A stretch of 64,000 bases of DNA, from contig NZ_CP060204.1 in NCBI RefSeq assembly GCF_014250475.1, forward strand, positions 1,687,001-1,751,000, in the 5' to 3' direction. The stretch's first letter is position 1. Each line of letters starts with the position of its first letter. A program made the position numbers and the translations under genes. The notes below the pieces were generated by a model, which ran no database searches, was not told the DNA's origin, and was given only the letters and a program-made list of their open reading frames with translations. The stretch is from Selenomonas timonae (GTDB taxonomy: Bacteria > Bacillota > Negativicutes > Selenomonadales > Selenomonadaceae). This document shows, in pieces, positions 23,934 through 31,915 of this stretch.

Positions 23934-23948
23934 GGACAGAGTCTGTCC
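23934..23948. promoter_or_regulatory. 15-bp palindrome before the ABC-3C operon
   Basis: GGACAGAGTCTGTCC is a perfect palindrome with 7-base arms, 24 bases upstream of the proposed effector start. It could be an operator or a short hairpin in the leader. Confidence 0.5.
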
Positions 23949-24044
23949 GCTCCCGTCCACCGGAGTCCAATTTTCGAGGGAGCGGATTTGGTATGCTTTA
24001 CCCGGATGGTGAGAGAACATCATCGCAGATAAAACACAGTTTCT

Positions 24045-24050
24045 ATTATA
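24045..24050 (-). promoter_or_regulatory. Possible -10 box of the ABC-3C operon
   Basis: TATAAT reads on the minus strand at 24050-24045. No good TTGACA box stands 17 bases upstream, so use of this promoter may need an activator. Transcription from here would leave a leader of about 130 bases before the effector start, containing the 15-bp palindrome. Confidence 0.45.
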
Positions 24051-24095
24051 TCAGCAGTGAGGGGGAAAAATCTACATTTTTGTTAATGGAATTTA

Positions 24096-24115
24096 TGTGA
24101 ATGTGAACATTCACA
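24096..24115. promoter_or_regulatory. 20-bp inverted repeat in the early control region (candidate operator)
   Basis: TGTGAATG (24096-24103) and CATTCACA (24108-24115) are perfect 8-base arms around TGAA. It lies in the 425-base gene-free gap between the divergent ABC-3C operon and the phage early genes, just upstream of the minus-strand -10 box. The gap holds no gene that I can see. Confidence 0.55.
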
Positions 24116-24218
24116 AGCCGTAATCGAAAATCTTGTAAATTTCTCAATGCCTTGAGATGGCCATTAGAGGCGGCGGGAACGCACGAAGAGACGAACTGCA
24201 CAAGCAGTATTGGCACTT

Positions 24219-24241
24219 CGGTGTTTCCACCGTGACTTTTT
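24219..24241 (+). terminator. Hairpin with T-run before early genes
   Basis: CGGTG (24219-24223) and CACCG (24228-24232) form a stem with a TTTC loop, followed by TGACTTTTT. It may be a weak terminator or attenuator ahead of the early operon. Confidence 0.45.
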
Positions 24242-24262
24242 GCGCCCATCTTCAAGCGAAAG

Positions 24263-24294
24263 AGGCCGGTGTACATCGCGTGTATCGGCCTTTT
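24263..24294 (+). terminator. Terminator-like hairpin upstream of sigma-like gene
   Basis: AGGCCG (24263-24268) pairs with CGGCCT (24286-24291), and part of the inner sequence can also pair; TTTT follows. It stands 42 bases before the first early gene, so early transcription must start after it or read through it. Confidence 0.5.
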
Positions 24295-24335
24295 GTGTTC
24301 CTGCCGCCCGCATCCAAGGCGGAAAGGACACGACC

Positions 24336-24830
24336 ATGAAAATTGCTCTGTATTACGAAGACAAGATCCATCCGACTGTTTTGGAAGTTCCCGAGGAGGA
24401 ATGCACCGTCATGGTAGAGGCGGACTATCAGGAGAGGCTGAATGCCGCCGAGGACAAGAACGCAGTTCAGCGGCGCACGGCACAGGAGATTTTGGATGCC
24501 GAGGTCAATGCTCCGACTTTCCGTAGGAATCGCACCGAGACGCGTCGCCATATCCACTTGTCTGCCGATGATCTTGACCGCCGGAGAGCGGATGCCATGC
24601 CCGATGTGCCAACGGCTTTGCTCGGCGCGGATTATTCGGAGCTTCATCACGCCATCGCGCAGCTTCGTCCTCAGCAGCGGGAACTTCTGCGGCGCGTGTT
24701 TTGGGAAGGTGTGCGCCAGTCGGAGATTGCACGTCAGGAGGGTGTATTGGAAAGCACCATATCGGAGCGGATGCGGCGCATCTATCAGCGGCTCAAGAAA
24801 TTCTTGCCCGATGGAAAAATTTTTCTCTGA
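24336..24830 (+). CDS. Sigma-70 region 4-like phage regulator
   Basis: This 164-residue protein has a C-terminal sigma-70 region 4 helix-turn-helix: AIAQLRPQQRELLRRVFWEG, then VRQSEIARQEGVLESTISER and RMRRIYQRLKKFL. The N-terminal 90 residues are charged, without a region 2, so it is not a full sigma factor. The start is ATG 24336 with GGAAAGGA upstream. As first gene of the early operon it probably directs or modifies phage transcription. Similar short proteins occur at the head of recombination modules in Firmicutes phages. Confidence 0.8.
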   Translation: MKIALYYEDKIHPTVLEVPEEECTVMVEADYQERLNAAEDKNAVQRRTAQEILDAEVNAPTFRRNRTETRRHIHLSADDLDRRRADAMPDVPTALLGADYSELHHAIAQLRPQQRELLRRVFWEGVRQSEIARQEGVLESTISERMRRIYQRLKKFLPDGKIFL

Positions 24831-24909
24831 AAACCATGAAGTTTTGCGTTACCCGTGGCTCTTAGGTGAAGGGCAACATCAAACCGCCCTTTGGAAAGGA
24901 TGAATCGAG

Positions 24910-25122
24910 ATGAATCACACACTCAACATCAAGGTCTCCAAGGAACGTACCAATGGTGGGATCGTGGCTTGCCGTCGGCTCACGGTGCGGGAGCGTCTGC
25001 TTCGCTTCTTCCTTGGCTGTCCCGTGAAGCTCACGGTGATCGTGCCGGGAGACTCCGTGGACGAGGTAGCCATCTTCGAGAAGAGAAAGGAGAATGCTTA
25101 TGCCGGCACGACCGCTTTATGA
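24910..25122 (+). CDS. Small conserved-type phage protein (70 aa)
   Basis: This 70-residue basic protein begins MNHTLNIKVSKERTNGGIVA and has VRERLLRFFLGCPVKLTVIV, then an acidic-basic end. AAAGGA stands 9 bases before ATG 24910. It overlaps the Gp157 gene by 23 bases. I recognise the type as a recurring small early-gene product but not its function. No Cys motif or membrane helix beyond a short hydrophobic strand. Confidence 0.68.
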   Translation: MNHTLNIKVSKERTNGGIVACRRLTVRERLLRFFLGCPVKLTVIVPGDSVDEVAIFEKRKENAYAGTTAL

Positions 25123-25609
25123 GCTTGCCGCAGGCTTCAATGCACTCTTTGACCTCGTCTTAGATGAAACGATGGACTTGGAACTTTTGGAAGAGGGGCT
25201 GCAGTCCATCGAGTGCGCCCTTGAGGAGAAATGCGCGGGCGGCATCGCGCTCATCAAATCGTTGGAAGCGTATGCGGAGGCATACCGAAAGGAAGAGAAA
25301 CGCTTTGAAGCGCAGCGGCAGATTTTAGAGAACCGCATCAAACGCATCAAGGAGTGGTATCGGCAGAACCTCGATGCGATGGGGAAATCCAAAGTTCCCA
25401 CGAGGTACGGTGTCATGAGCGTTCAGAAGAACGGCGGCAAACAGCCCCTCAAGATTGACGATGCCGCTCTTATCCCGGAGGCATACCTCGTCACTGTGCC
25501 GGCGCATAAGGAAGTGAATCGCGAGGCTCTCTATGAGGCATTAAGCGGCGGCGAGGAAGTCCCCGGCGCACGTTTGGAGCCGAGAGGACGGAGCCTTCGG
25601 ATCAAGTAG
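25100..25609 (+). CDS. Siphovirus Gp157-like protein
   Basis: This 169-residue protein matches the Gp157 family: an N-terminal helical coiled coil (LVLDETMDLELLEEGLQSIE; EAYRKEEKRFEAQRQILENR), then the conserved KSKVPTRYGVMSVQKNGGKQ, and a C-terminal IPEAYLVTVPAHKEVNREAL. The family was linked to phage resistance in Streptococcus thermophilus hosts; its biochemical role is not settled. ATG 25100 has better spacing than 25094. It directly precedes the Sak4-like annealing gene, a usual partner. Confidence 0.87.
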   Translation: MPARPLYELAAGFNALFDLVLDETMDLELLEEGLQSIECALEEKCAGGIALIKSLEAYAEAYRKEEKRFEAQRQILENRIKRIKEWYRQNLDAMGKSKVPTRYGVMSVQKNGGKQPLKIDDAALIPEAYLVTVPAHKEVNREALYEALSGGEEVPGARLEPRGRSLRIK

Positions 25610-25623
25610 GGAGGAAATAGATC

Positions 25624-26625
25624 ATGCTGAACATTACGAAAGGGAAAATTGACCGCGCCCAAAAGGTGGTCATCTACGGGTCTGAGGGAATCGGCAAATC
25701 CGGTATTGCCGCCAAATTCCCCGATCCGCTCTTCATCGACACCGAGGGTGGAACAGCGCACATGGATGTGCGCCGCATTGAGAAACCGCAGTCGTGGGAG
25801 GAAATGATCTCCGTGGTCAAAGAAGTGGCAGCGACCAAGGATTTGTGCAGGACACTGGTGCTGGATACCGCCGATTGGGCAGAGCAGTTGATCGTTAGCT
25901 ACCTCTGCACAAAGTACAAGCAGAACTCCATCGAGTCTTTCGGCTACGGCAAGGGCTATACCTATTTGGGCGAGGAGTTTTCGCGGCTTCTCGTCGCATT
26001 GGATATGGTTCTGACTTCTGGGATCCATGTGGTGGTCACGGCACATGCCAAGATGCGGAAGTTTGAACAGCCGGACGAGATGGGCGCATACGACCGCTGG
26101 GAGATGAAACTCAGCAAGCAGGTAGCGCCGCTTCTCAAGGAGTGGTGCGACATTCTGCTCTTTTGCAACTACCAGACCTTTGTGGTCACCTCGGAGAACA
26201 ACACGCAGAAGGCACAGGGCGGCAAGCGTGTCATGTACACGTCCCATCATCCCGCATGGGACGCAAAGAGCCGTGTGCCGCTGCCGGAAGTCTTGGATCT
26301 GGACTACAAACACATCGCCCATATTTTCTCGCGGGGGCAGACTCCGGCAGCCACAACCGTCACGCAGACGACAAAGCAGGAAGCACCGGCACCGCAGCAG
26401 CAGAACCTGCCGGAGGAAGAAAGCGCTGCCGATGTGTTCCGCAGCATTTTGAAAGAGAAGGGCGTCACCGAGGAGGAGGTGCGGCAGGTGGTCGCCGCCC
26501 GTGGGAAATACTCAGTGGAGACCCCGATTGACGACTATCCCGACGAGTTTTTGTATGGCTACGTCATCCGTTACTGGGATCAGATTTTTGACATCATTCA
26601 GCAGAATCGTAAGGCTGTTGTTTAA
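25624..26625 (+). CDS. Sak4-like single-strand annealing ATPase (AAA_24)
   Basis: This 333-residue RecA-like ATPase has Walker A GSEGIGKS (about residues 20-27), Walker B TLVLDTADWAE and the 'GIHVVVTAHAKMRKFEQPDE' sensor strand. Proteins of this AAA_24/Sak4 type promote DNA annealing and recombination in phages. It is followed by the DUF669 SSB-like gene, its common partner, and by a helicase. The last 100 residues are a low-complexity Gln/Glu/Ala linker and a small helical domain (VFRSILKEKGVTEEEVRQVV). ATG 25624 has GGGAGGAA upstream. Confidence 0.87.
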   Translation: MLNITKGKIDRAQKVVIYGSEGIGKSGIAAKFPDPLFIDTEGGTAHMDVRRIEKPQSWEEMISVVKEVAATKDLCRTLVLDTADWAEQLIVSYLCTKYKQNSIESFGYGKGYTYLGEEFSRLLVALDMVLTSGIHVVVTAHAKMRKFEQPDEMGAYDRWEMKLSKQVAPLLKEWCDILLFCNYQTFVVTSENNTQKAQGGKRVMYTSHHPAWDAKSRVPLPEVLDLDYKHIAHIFSRGQTPAATTVTQTTKQEAPAPQQQNLPEEESAADVFRSILKEKGVTEEEVRQVVAARGKYSVETPIDDYPDEFLYGYVIRYWDQIFDIIQQNRKAVV

Positions 26626-26640
26626 GGGAGGAAATACATC

Positions 26641-27141
26641 ATGGCAGAATTTGTCAACAACAACGTGGGTATGGATTGGACTGACACCATCGAAAGCGAT
26701 GGTCAGGAATTCATCCTCCTGCCCGAGGGGGATTACAACTTCGTGGTGTCCGCTTTTGAGCGGGGGCGTTTTCCGGGGAGCGCCAAGATGCAGGCCTGCA
26801 ACAAGGCTACGCTGACCCTGCAGGTGGAAACGAAGCAGGGCGTCGCCAGTGTCCGCACCGATCTCATTTTGAACCGCCTCGTGGAGTGGCGCATTTCAGC
26901 GTTCTTTCGGTGCATCGGCAGGAAGAAGCACGGCGAGCGGCTGGCGATGAACTGGAACAATCTCGAAGGCGCAAAGGGGCGGGCTCATTTCAGACCCCGC
27001 AAATATACCGACCGGGACGGCAACGAGAGACAGACCAATGATGTGGACCGCTTCTACGATTATGACGAGAAGTTCTTTCCGGTCGAAGACTCTGCAGACT
27101 TCGGCGGGATTCCCGTCAGCCCGGCGGACATTCCGTTCTGA
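26641..27141 (+). CDS. DUF669 single-strand DNA-binding-like protein
   Basis: This 166-residue protein fits the DUF669 family: MDWTDTIESDGQEFILLPEG at the start, GDYNFVVSAFERGRFPGSAK, then IGRKKHGERLAMNWNNLEGA and an acidic tail ending in PADIPF. The acidic C-terminal end resembles that of SSB proteins. In phages with Sak4 or related annealases it replaces the SSB. GGGAGGAA precedes ATG 26641, and the next gene starts within 16 bases. The role is known from gene association rather than detailed enzymology. Confidence 0.87.
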   Translation: MAEFVNNNVGMDWTDTIESDGQEFILLPEGDYNFVVSAFERGRFPGSAKMQACNKATLTLQVETKQGVASVRTDLILNRLVEWRISAFFRCIGRKKHGERLAMNWNNLEGAKGRAHFRPRKYTDRDGNERQTNDVDRFYDYDEKFFPVEDSADFGGIPVSPADIPF

Positions 27142-27156
27142 TGGGAGGACAAGCAA

Positions 27157-28710
27157 GTGGAACTTAGACCGTATCAGGTCGAGGCGAAACAGGCAATCCT
27201 GTCCGAGTGGAGCGAGGGGCGTCGCAAGACACTCCTCGTCCTCTCCACAGGGCTCGGAAAGACGATTGTGTTTTCCTCGGTGACAGAACATCAAGTGAAG
27301 TTGGGACACAGAGTCCTCATCATGGCGCATCGTGGGGAACTTCTCAGCCAAGCCGCTGACAAGCTGAAGATGCTCACGGGACTTGATGCAGCATTTGAGC
27401 AGGGAGAGAACCGCAGCCTCGGCAGTTTCTTTTCCGTGACAGTAGGATCGGTGCAGTCCCTTTGCCAAGAAAAGCGGCTTTCGATGTTTCCGCAGGATTA
27501 TTTTCAGGACATCATCGTGGACGAGGCGCACCACGCACTCTCGGAGAGCTATCAGCGTGTGCTCGCGCATTTTCCGGATGCCAATGTCCTCGGCGTAACG
27601 GCAACACCCGACCGTGGAGACAAGCAGACGCTCGGCACATTTTTTGACTCACAGGCTTACGAGTATTCCATGAGCCGCGCCATCCGGGAGGGGTATCTCT
27701 CTCCCGTCAAGGCGCGGATGATTCCCCTGCAGCTGGATATCAGCAAGGCGGGTATCTCCGGCGGGGATTACAGCGCAGCGGACATCGGCTGCGCGTTGGA
27801 GCCGTATCTTCACCAGATCGCAAACGAAATGGCGCGTTACTGCAGGGGCAGAAAGACCGTGGTGTTCCTGCCGCTCATCGCCACATCGCAGAAATTCTGC
27901 CAGATGTTGAATGATGTCGGCATGAGGGCAGCGGAAGTCAACGGCATGAGTGATGACCGCTCGAAAATCCTTGCAGAGTTCGAGAATGGCATGTATGACG
28001 TGCTATGCAACTCCATGCTCCTTACAGAAGGCTGGGACTGCCCCGCTGTGGACTGCATCGTAATTTTGCGCCCCACCAAAGTGCGGAGCCTCTATCAGCA
28101 GATGGTGGGACGCGGCATGCGGCTCTTTCCGGGCAAGGAGAACTTGCTCCTGTTGGACTTTCTCTGGCTGACGGAGCGTCACGATCTCTGCAGACCATCG
28201 GCTCTCATTGCCAAGGACGCGAACATCGCCGCAATGATGGATGAAAACCTCCGAAATGACGAAGAAGTGGACATTCTCGAAGCCGAAGAGGAGGCAGAGC
28301 GGGACGTGCTGCGTGAACGGGAGGAAGCATTGGCGAGGGAGCTTGCCGCGATGCGGAGCAAGAAGAAAAAGCTGGTAGATCCGATCCAGTATGCGCTTTC
28401 CATCGCCGCTGAGGATCTCACAAGCTACGAACCGACCTTCCCTTGGGAAATGGGACCGCCGTCTGAAAAGCAGCTTGCTTTCCTTGAGAATCGCGGCATC
28501 CTGCCCGACACCGTGGGAAACGCCGGGCTTGCCTCGCTCCTCATCGACCGTCTGAAACGGCGGCAGGAGGAAGGACTCGCCACACCCAAACAGATCCGCT
28601 GCTTGGAGCGTTACGGCTTTCGGCGCGTAGGCACGTGGCAGTTCGATGCAGCCAGTGCTCTGATCTCCCGCTTGGCGATGAATCATTGGCGCGTCCCCCA
28701 GAGGGGATGA
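27157..28710 (+). CDS. DEAD/DEAH-box helicase
   Basis: This 517-residue superfamily 2 helicase unwinds duplex DNA for replication or recombination. It has the Q-like motif LRPYQVEAKQAIL, Walker A STGLGKT (about 30-36), DEAHH (motif II), GVTATPDRGD (motif III), and in lobe 2 VGRGMRLFPGKENLLLLDF (motif VI region, with arginine fingers). A basic-acidic helix near 380-410 and a C-terminal PPSEKQLAFLENRGI domain follow. GTG 27157 is the start, with GGGAGGA upstream. It lies between SSB-like and primase genes, as in many Firmicutes phages. Confidence 0.92.
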   Translation: MELRPYQVEAKQAILSEWSEGRRKTLLVLSTGLGKTIVFSSVTEHQVKLGHRVLIMAHRGELLSQAADKLKMLTGLDAAFEQGENRSLGSFFSVTVGSVQSLCQEKRLSMFPQDYFQDIIVDEAHHALSESYQRVLAHFPDANVLGVTATPDRGDKQTLGTFFDSQAYEYSMSRAIREGYLSPVKARMIPLQLDISKAGISGGDYSAADIGCALEPYLHQIANEMARYCRGRKTVVFLPLIATSQKFCQMLNDVGMRAAEVNGMSDDRSKILAEFENGMYDVLCNSMLLTEGWDCPAVDCIVILRPTKVRSLYQQMVGRGMRLFPGKENLLLLDFLWLTERHDLCRPSALIAKDANIAAMMDENLRNDEEVDILEAEEEAERDVLREREEALARELAAMRSKKKKLVDPIQYALSIAAEDLTSYEPTFPWEMGPPSEKQLAFLENRGILPDTVGNAGLASLLIDRLKRRQEEGLATPKQIRCLERYGFRRVGTWQFDAASALISRLAMNHWRVPQRG

Positions 28711-28749
28711 CGCCGTCCGTATATACACCGTGAAAGGACGTGATTTTTC

Positions 28750-30759
28750 ATGGACAAGAATATCTTGTCGGCTTTGAAGTACATCAACGTTGCGGAGGTT
28801 GACCGCGCCGACTGGATTCAGGTTGGCATGGCACTCAAGGAGGAAGGTTATCCATGCTCCATCTGGGATGATTGGAGTCAGAGAGATCCTCGTTACCATC
28901 CCGGCGAATGCGAAAAGAAGTGGGCGGGCTTTAGCGGCACGGCCACTCCCGTCAAGGGTGGCACGATTGTGCAGCTGGCAAAAGAGCGCGGTTGGACTCC
29001 TTGCGCTGAGGGCGCGATGGCATGGGATGACACCATCGAATATGACGGTAACGACGGCTTCAACGGATTTTCGCCGCCCGATGCGTGGAATCCCGTGCAG
29101 GACTTGATCGACTATCTCTCTCTGCTGTTTGATCCTGCTGACCGAGTGGGCTATGTCACGGGCGACGTATGGCAGGGGGGCGAGGGCAAGTGGCTGCCCA
29201 GTAAGGGCGTGTACGACCGCACGGCAGGGGAGCTGATCGCATCCCTCAAGAAGCACGCCGATGACATCGGAGCAACCGTGGGTGACTGGAAACCGGAGGT
29301 GGGCGGTTGGATTCGGTTCAATCCGCTGGACGGCGAGGGCGTAAAAAACGAGAACGTCACCAAGTACAAGTATGCTTTGGTGGAATCCGATACGCTTCCC
29401 ATCGCCGAGCAGGATGTCTTCTTTCGCAAGCTGGAACTGCCGATTGCAGCTCTGGTGCATAGTGGAGGAAAGAGCCTTCATGCCATAGTGCGTGTGGATG
29501 CCGCTGACTATGAGGAATACCGAAAGCGCGTGGCTTTTCTCTACGACTTCATGGAAAATCAGGGCGTCCCCATCGACAAGCAGAACCGCAATCCCTCACG
29601 GCTTTCCCGGATGCCGGGGCTTACTCGAAACGGCAATCGCCAGTACCTCGCCGCAACGAACATCGGCAGGAAGTCATGGACGGACTGGATGGATTTCGTG
29701 GAGGGCGTGACGGATGAACTTCCACCAATGACCCCACTCTCGGCGTACAAGGATAATCCACCTTTGCTCCCCGAAGAGTTGATCCACGGAATCCTGCGGC
29801 GCGGGCATAAGATGCTCATTTCCGGATCGTCCAAGGCGGGAAAGTCGTTTCTCCTCATGGAGCTTTGCGTCTCCATCGCTGAGGGAATCCCGTGGCTGGG
29901 GTTCACTTGCCGCCAAGGGCGGGTGCTCTATGTCAATCTCGAAATTGATCCGGCAAGCTGCATCACCCGCTTCCTCAAAATTTACGATGCCCTTCATCTG
30001 CCTATAAACAAATCGGAAAACATCGTCATCTGGAACTTGAGAGGCCACGCTGTGCCATTAGACCAGCTTGTGCCCAAACTCGTCCGCCGTGTTCGTGACC
30101 AGCATTTGGATGCCATTGTTATCGATCCCATCTACAAGGTCATCACGGGAGATGAAAACAACGCATCCGAAATGGGGCAGTTCTGCAACCAGTTCGACAA
30201 GATTTGCACGGAGACCGGCTGCTCTGCGATTTACTGCCATCATCACAGCAAGGGCGCGCAGGGGAACAAGCGGGCGATGGACAGGGCTTCCGGCTCCGGC
30301 GTATTTGCCCGCGACCCCGATGCCCAGCTTGACATGATCCAGTTGGAACTCACGGAAGACATCAAGAACAACCTGCGTGACGGTCACGCTACGGCTTGGC
30401 GTTTGGAGTCGAGCCTTCGTGAATTCGAGAACATCGAGCCGGTGAACTTCTGGTTCGAGTATCCCATTCATCGGTTGGACACGAATGGCAATCTTGGTGA
30501 GATGCCCGCACAGGGAACACTGGAGGCGGGACGCATGAAGAACAGCCACGCCAAGACTGCGGAGGCGTGTGCGGAGGAGTTCCGAAACGCTTATCAGGCA
30601 CTCAATATGGACGGAAACGTGACGGTTTCCGACATGATGGGTTATCTCAATGTATCGGACAAAACCGTCTACGCAAGACTCAAAAAACTGGACGGCGAAT
30701 TCATCCTCAAAAAAGGCCGTATCTTAAGGAATGACGGGGCTTCCAAGGATTTTGAGTAA
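28750..30759 (+). CDS. Primase-helicase (PriCT-like plus RepA-type ATPase)
   Basis: This 669-residue replication protein has an N-terminal PriCT-like domain (YINVAEVDRADWIQVGMALK; KWAGFSGTATPVKGGTIVQL). A middle segment (residues about 185-315) resembles an archaeo-eukaryotic primase core (HSGGKSLHAIVRVDAADYEE; RNPSRLSRMPGLTRNGN). A RepA-like ATPase follows, with Walker A GSSKAGKS, Walker B LDAIVIDPIYK and YCHHHSKGAQGN. A wHTH-like end (VSDMMGYLNVSDKTVYARLK) may bind DNA. It is probably the initiator for prophage replication. Length and order are normal for this phage type. Confidence 0.87.
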   Translation: MDKNILSALKYINVAEVDRADWIQVGMALKEEGYPCSIWDDWSQRDPRYHPGECEKKWAGFSGTATPVKGGTIVQLAKERGWTPCAEGAMAWDDTIEYDGNDGFNGFSPPDAWNPVQDLIDYLSLLFDPADRVGYVTGDVWQGGEGKWLPSKGVYDRTAGELIASLKKHADDIGATVGDWKPEVGGWIRFNPLDGEGVKNENVTKYKYALVESDTLPIAEQDVFFRKLELPIAALVHSGGKSLHAIVRVDAADYEEYRKRVAFLYDFMENQGVPIDKQNRNPSRLSRMPGLTRNGNRQYLAATNIGRKSWTDWMDFVEGVTDELPPMTPLSAYKDNPPLLPEELIHGILRRGHKMLISGSSKAGKSFLLMELCVSIAEGIPWLGFTCRQGRVLYVNLEIDPASCITRFLKIYDALHLPINKSENIVIWNLRGHAVPLDQLVPKLVRRVRDQHLDAIVIDPIYKVITGDENNASEMGQFCNQFDKICTETGCSAIYCHHHSKGAQGNKRAMDRASGSGVFARDPDAQLDMIQLELTEDIKNNLRDGHATAWRLESSLREFENIEPVNFWFEYPIHRLDTNGNLGEMPAQGTLEAGRMKNSHAKTAEACAEEFRNAYQALNMDGNVTVSDMMGYLNVSDKTVYARLKKLDGEFILKKGRILRNDGASKDFE

Positions 30760-30806
30760 ATTCTTCTTCTACGCTGTTTATATATACATATAAACAGAAG
30801 AAACGT

Positions 30807-30870
30807 CGTTACCCTCCCAAAGTGGGAAGGACGTACTACGTCCTGTCCTTCCCCTTTGAGGAGAGTAACG
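30807..30870. repeat. Large imperfect hairpin between primase and rusA
   Basis: The arms 30807-30832 and 30845-30870 match at 21 of 26 positions when one is reversed and complemented. The centre holds a second palindrome (GGACGTA, C, TACGTCC). It starts and ends in CGTTAC/GTAACG. It could be a transcript-level structure, a replication signal or a terminator without a T-run. Confidence 0.6.
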
Positions 30871-30915
30871 TGACAAAACAGCCGAGAGGAACCAAAAGAA
30901 AGGCAGGTTTAGAAA

Positions 30916-31383
30916 ATGATATTTTTCCTCGACATCAATCCTCCTACGGCGACCGCGCAGGAGAAATCCGTGCGGATCGTGGGCGGCAGACCGATATTTT
31001 ATGACCCGACTCCCCTAAAGAAGGCAAAGGTGCTTTTGACCGCACATCTGGGGAAACACCGTCCGACCGCACCTCTGGACGGAGCCTTGGAACTTCGCAC
31101 CACATGGCTCTTTCCGATGGGCAAATCCCATAAAAGCGGCGAGTGGCGCACGACCCGCCCGGACACCGACAATCTGCAGAAAATGCTCAAGGACTGCATG
31201 ACCAAGTGCGGCTACTGGGAGGACGATGCCCAAGTCGTGCGGGAGATTGTGGAAAAGCAGTGGGCGGCAGAGCCGGGGATTCACATTGAAATCAAGCAGC
31301 TGGGGATTCAGCGCACATCGAACCGCAATGGGGAAGGCTACAGCGACCCTACAGCAAGAGACGCGCTGAGGCACTGCAAGTAA
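30916..31383 (+). CDS. RusA-family Holliday junction resolvase
   Basis: This 155-residue nuclease resolves recombination intermediates. The metal-binding acids are in RPDTDNLQKMLKD (about residues 77-89) and WEDDAQVV (97-104), the RusA signature, and an N-terminal beta strand (FFLDINPPTATAQ) is also typical. ATG 30916 has only a weak AAAGG upstream. A small frame starting at GTG 30870 (44 codons) overlaps it and could act as a leader for coupled translation. Length fits the family. Confidence 0.92.
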   Translation: MIFFLDINPPTATAQEKSVRIVGGRPIFYDPTPLKKAKVLLTAHLGKHRPTAPLDGALELRTTWLFPMGKSHKSGEWRTTRPDTDNLQKMLKDCMTKCGYWEDDAQVVREIVEKQWAAEPGIHIEIKQLGIQRTSNRNGEGYSDPTARDALRHCK

Positions 31384-31400
31384 GAAAGGAGCAGATCGCT

Positions 31401-31913
31401 ATGAACATGATTTATATTTCCCATCCCTACACGGGAGCTGAAAAAGAGAACCGCAAGGCAGCAGCGGCGATTGCGGCGGAGCTCGCCAGGAAATACCCGC
31501 ATGTCCTGTTCGTCAATCCGCTGGATGCCATGCGGCACTTGAAGGCCGCCAAGATTCCCTACGATACGGTCTTGGAACAGTGCAAGACGCTTCTCGGCAA
31601 ATGCAACGGTTTGATCATGGCAGGAAACTGGAAGGACAGCAACGGCTGCATGGAGGAATATCTGTACGCCGTTCATCATCGGCTGACAATTTGGGAAGGC
31701 ACGGAGGAATTTGACAGCGAGGAAGTCATGCCCCATGATCGATGCGGAACGCACGCGTCTTGCAAAAAATGTATCTGCCCATCCTGCGCCCATCGACTTA
31801 CATGCTGGAACTGCAACGACTGTGTGCAGGAGGCGGGGCAGACTGTTCCCATAGGATATACAGGTGGCGACGTTTGGCAGCCGGGCTGCTCCCGCTACGA
31901 AAAGAAGGGCTGA
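31401..31913 (+). CDS. DUF4406 (deoxyribosyltransferase-like) protein with Cys-rich tail
   Basis: Residues 1 to about 100 match DUF4406, a nucleoside 2-deoxyribosyltransferase-like fold: MIYISHPYTGAEKENRKAAA at the start, VLFVNPLDAMRHLKAA, then KCNGLIMAGNWKDSNGCMEE. Residues about 110-170 add a zinc-finger-like region with many Cys (CGTHASCKKCICPSCAHRL; CWNCNDCVQEA). A role in nucleotide metabolism of infected cells is possible but not shown. AAAGGAG precedes ATG 31401; the gene overlaps none. The fused Cys-rich part is not universal for the family. Confidence 0.82.
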   Translation: MNMIYISHPYTGAEKENRKAAAAIAAELARKYPHVLFVNPLDAMRHLKAAKIPYDTVLEQCKTLLGKCNGLIMAGNWKDSNGCMEEYLYAVHHRLTIWEGTEEFDSEEVMPHDRCGTHASCKKCICPSCAHRLTCWNCNDCVQEAGQTVPIGYTGGDVWQPGCSRYEKKG

Positions 31914-31915
31914 TC

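Noticed and set aside
28003-29481. 492-codon minus-strand frame over helicase and primase genes
   Set aside because: It crosses two well-supported + strand genes and their spacer; its sequence matches no family.
30870-31004. 44-codon frame overlapping rusA as an independent gene
   Set aside because: It has a ribosome site but no family resemblance and mostly overlaps rusA; kept only as a possible leader.
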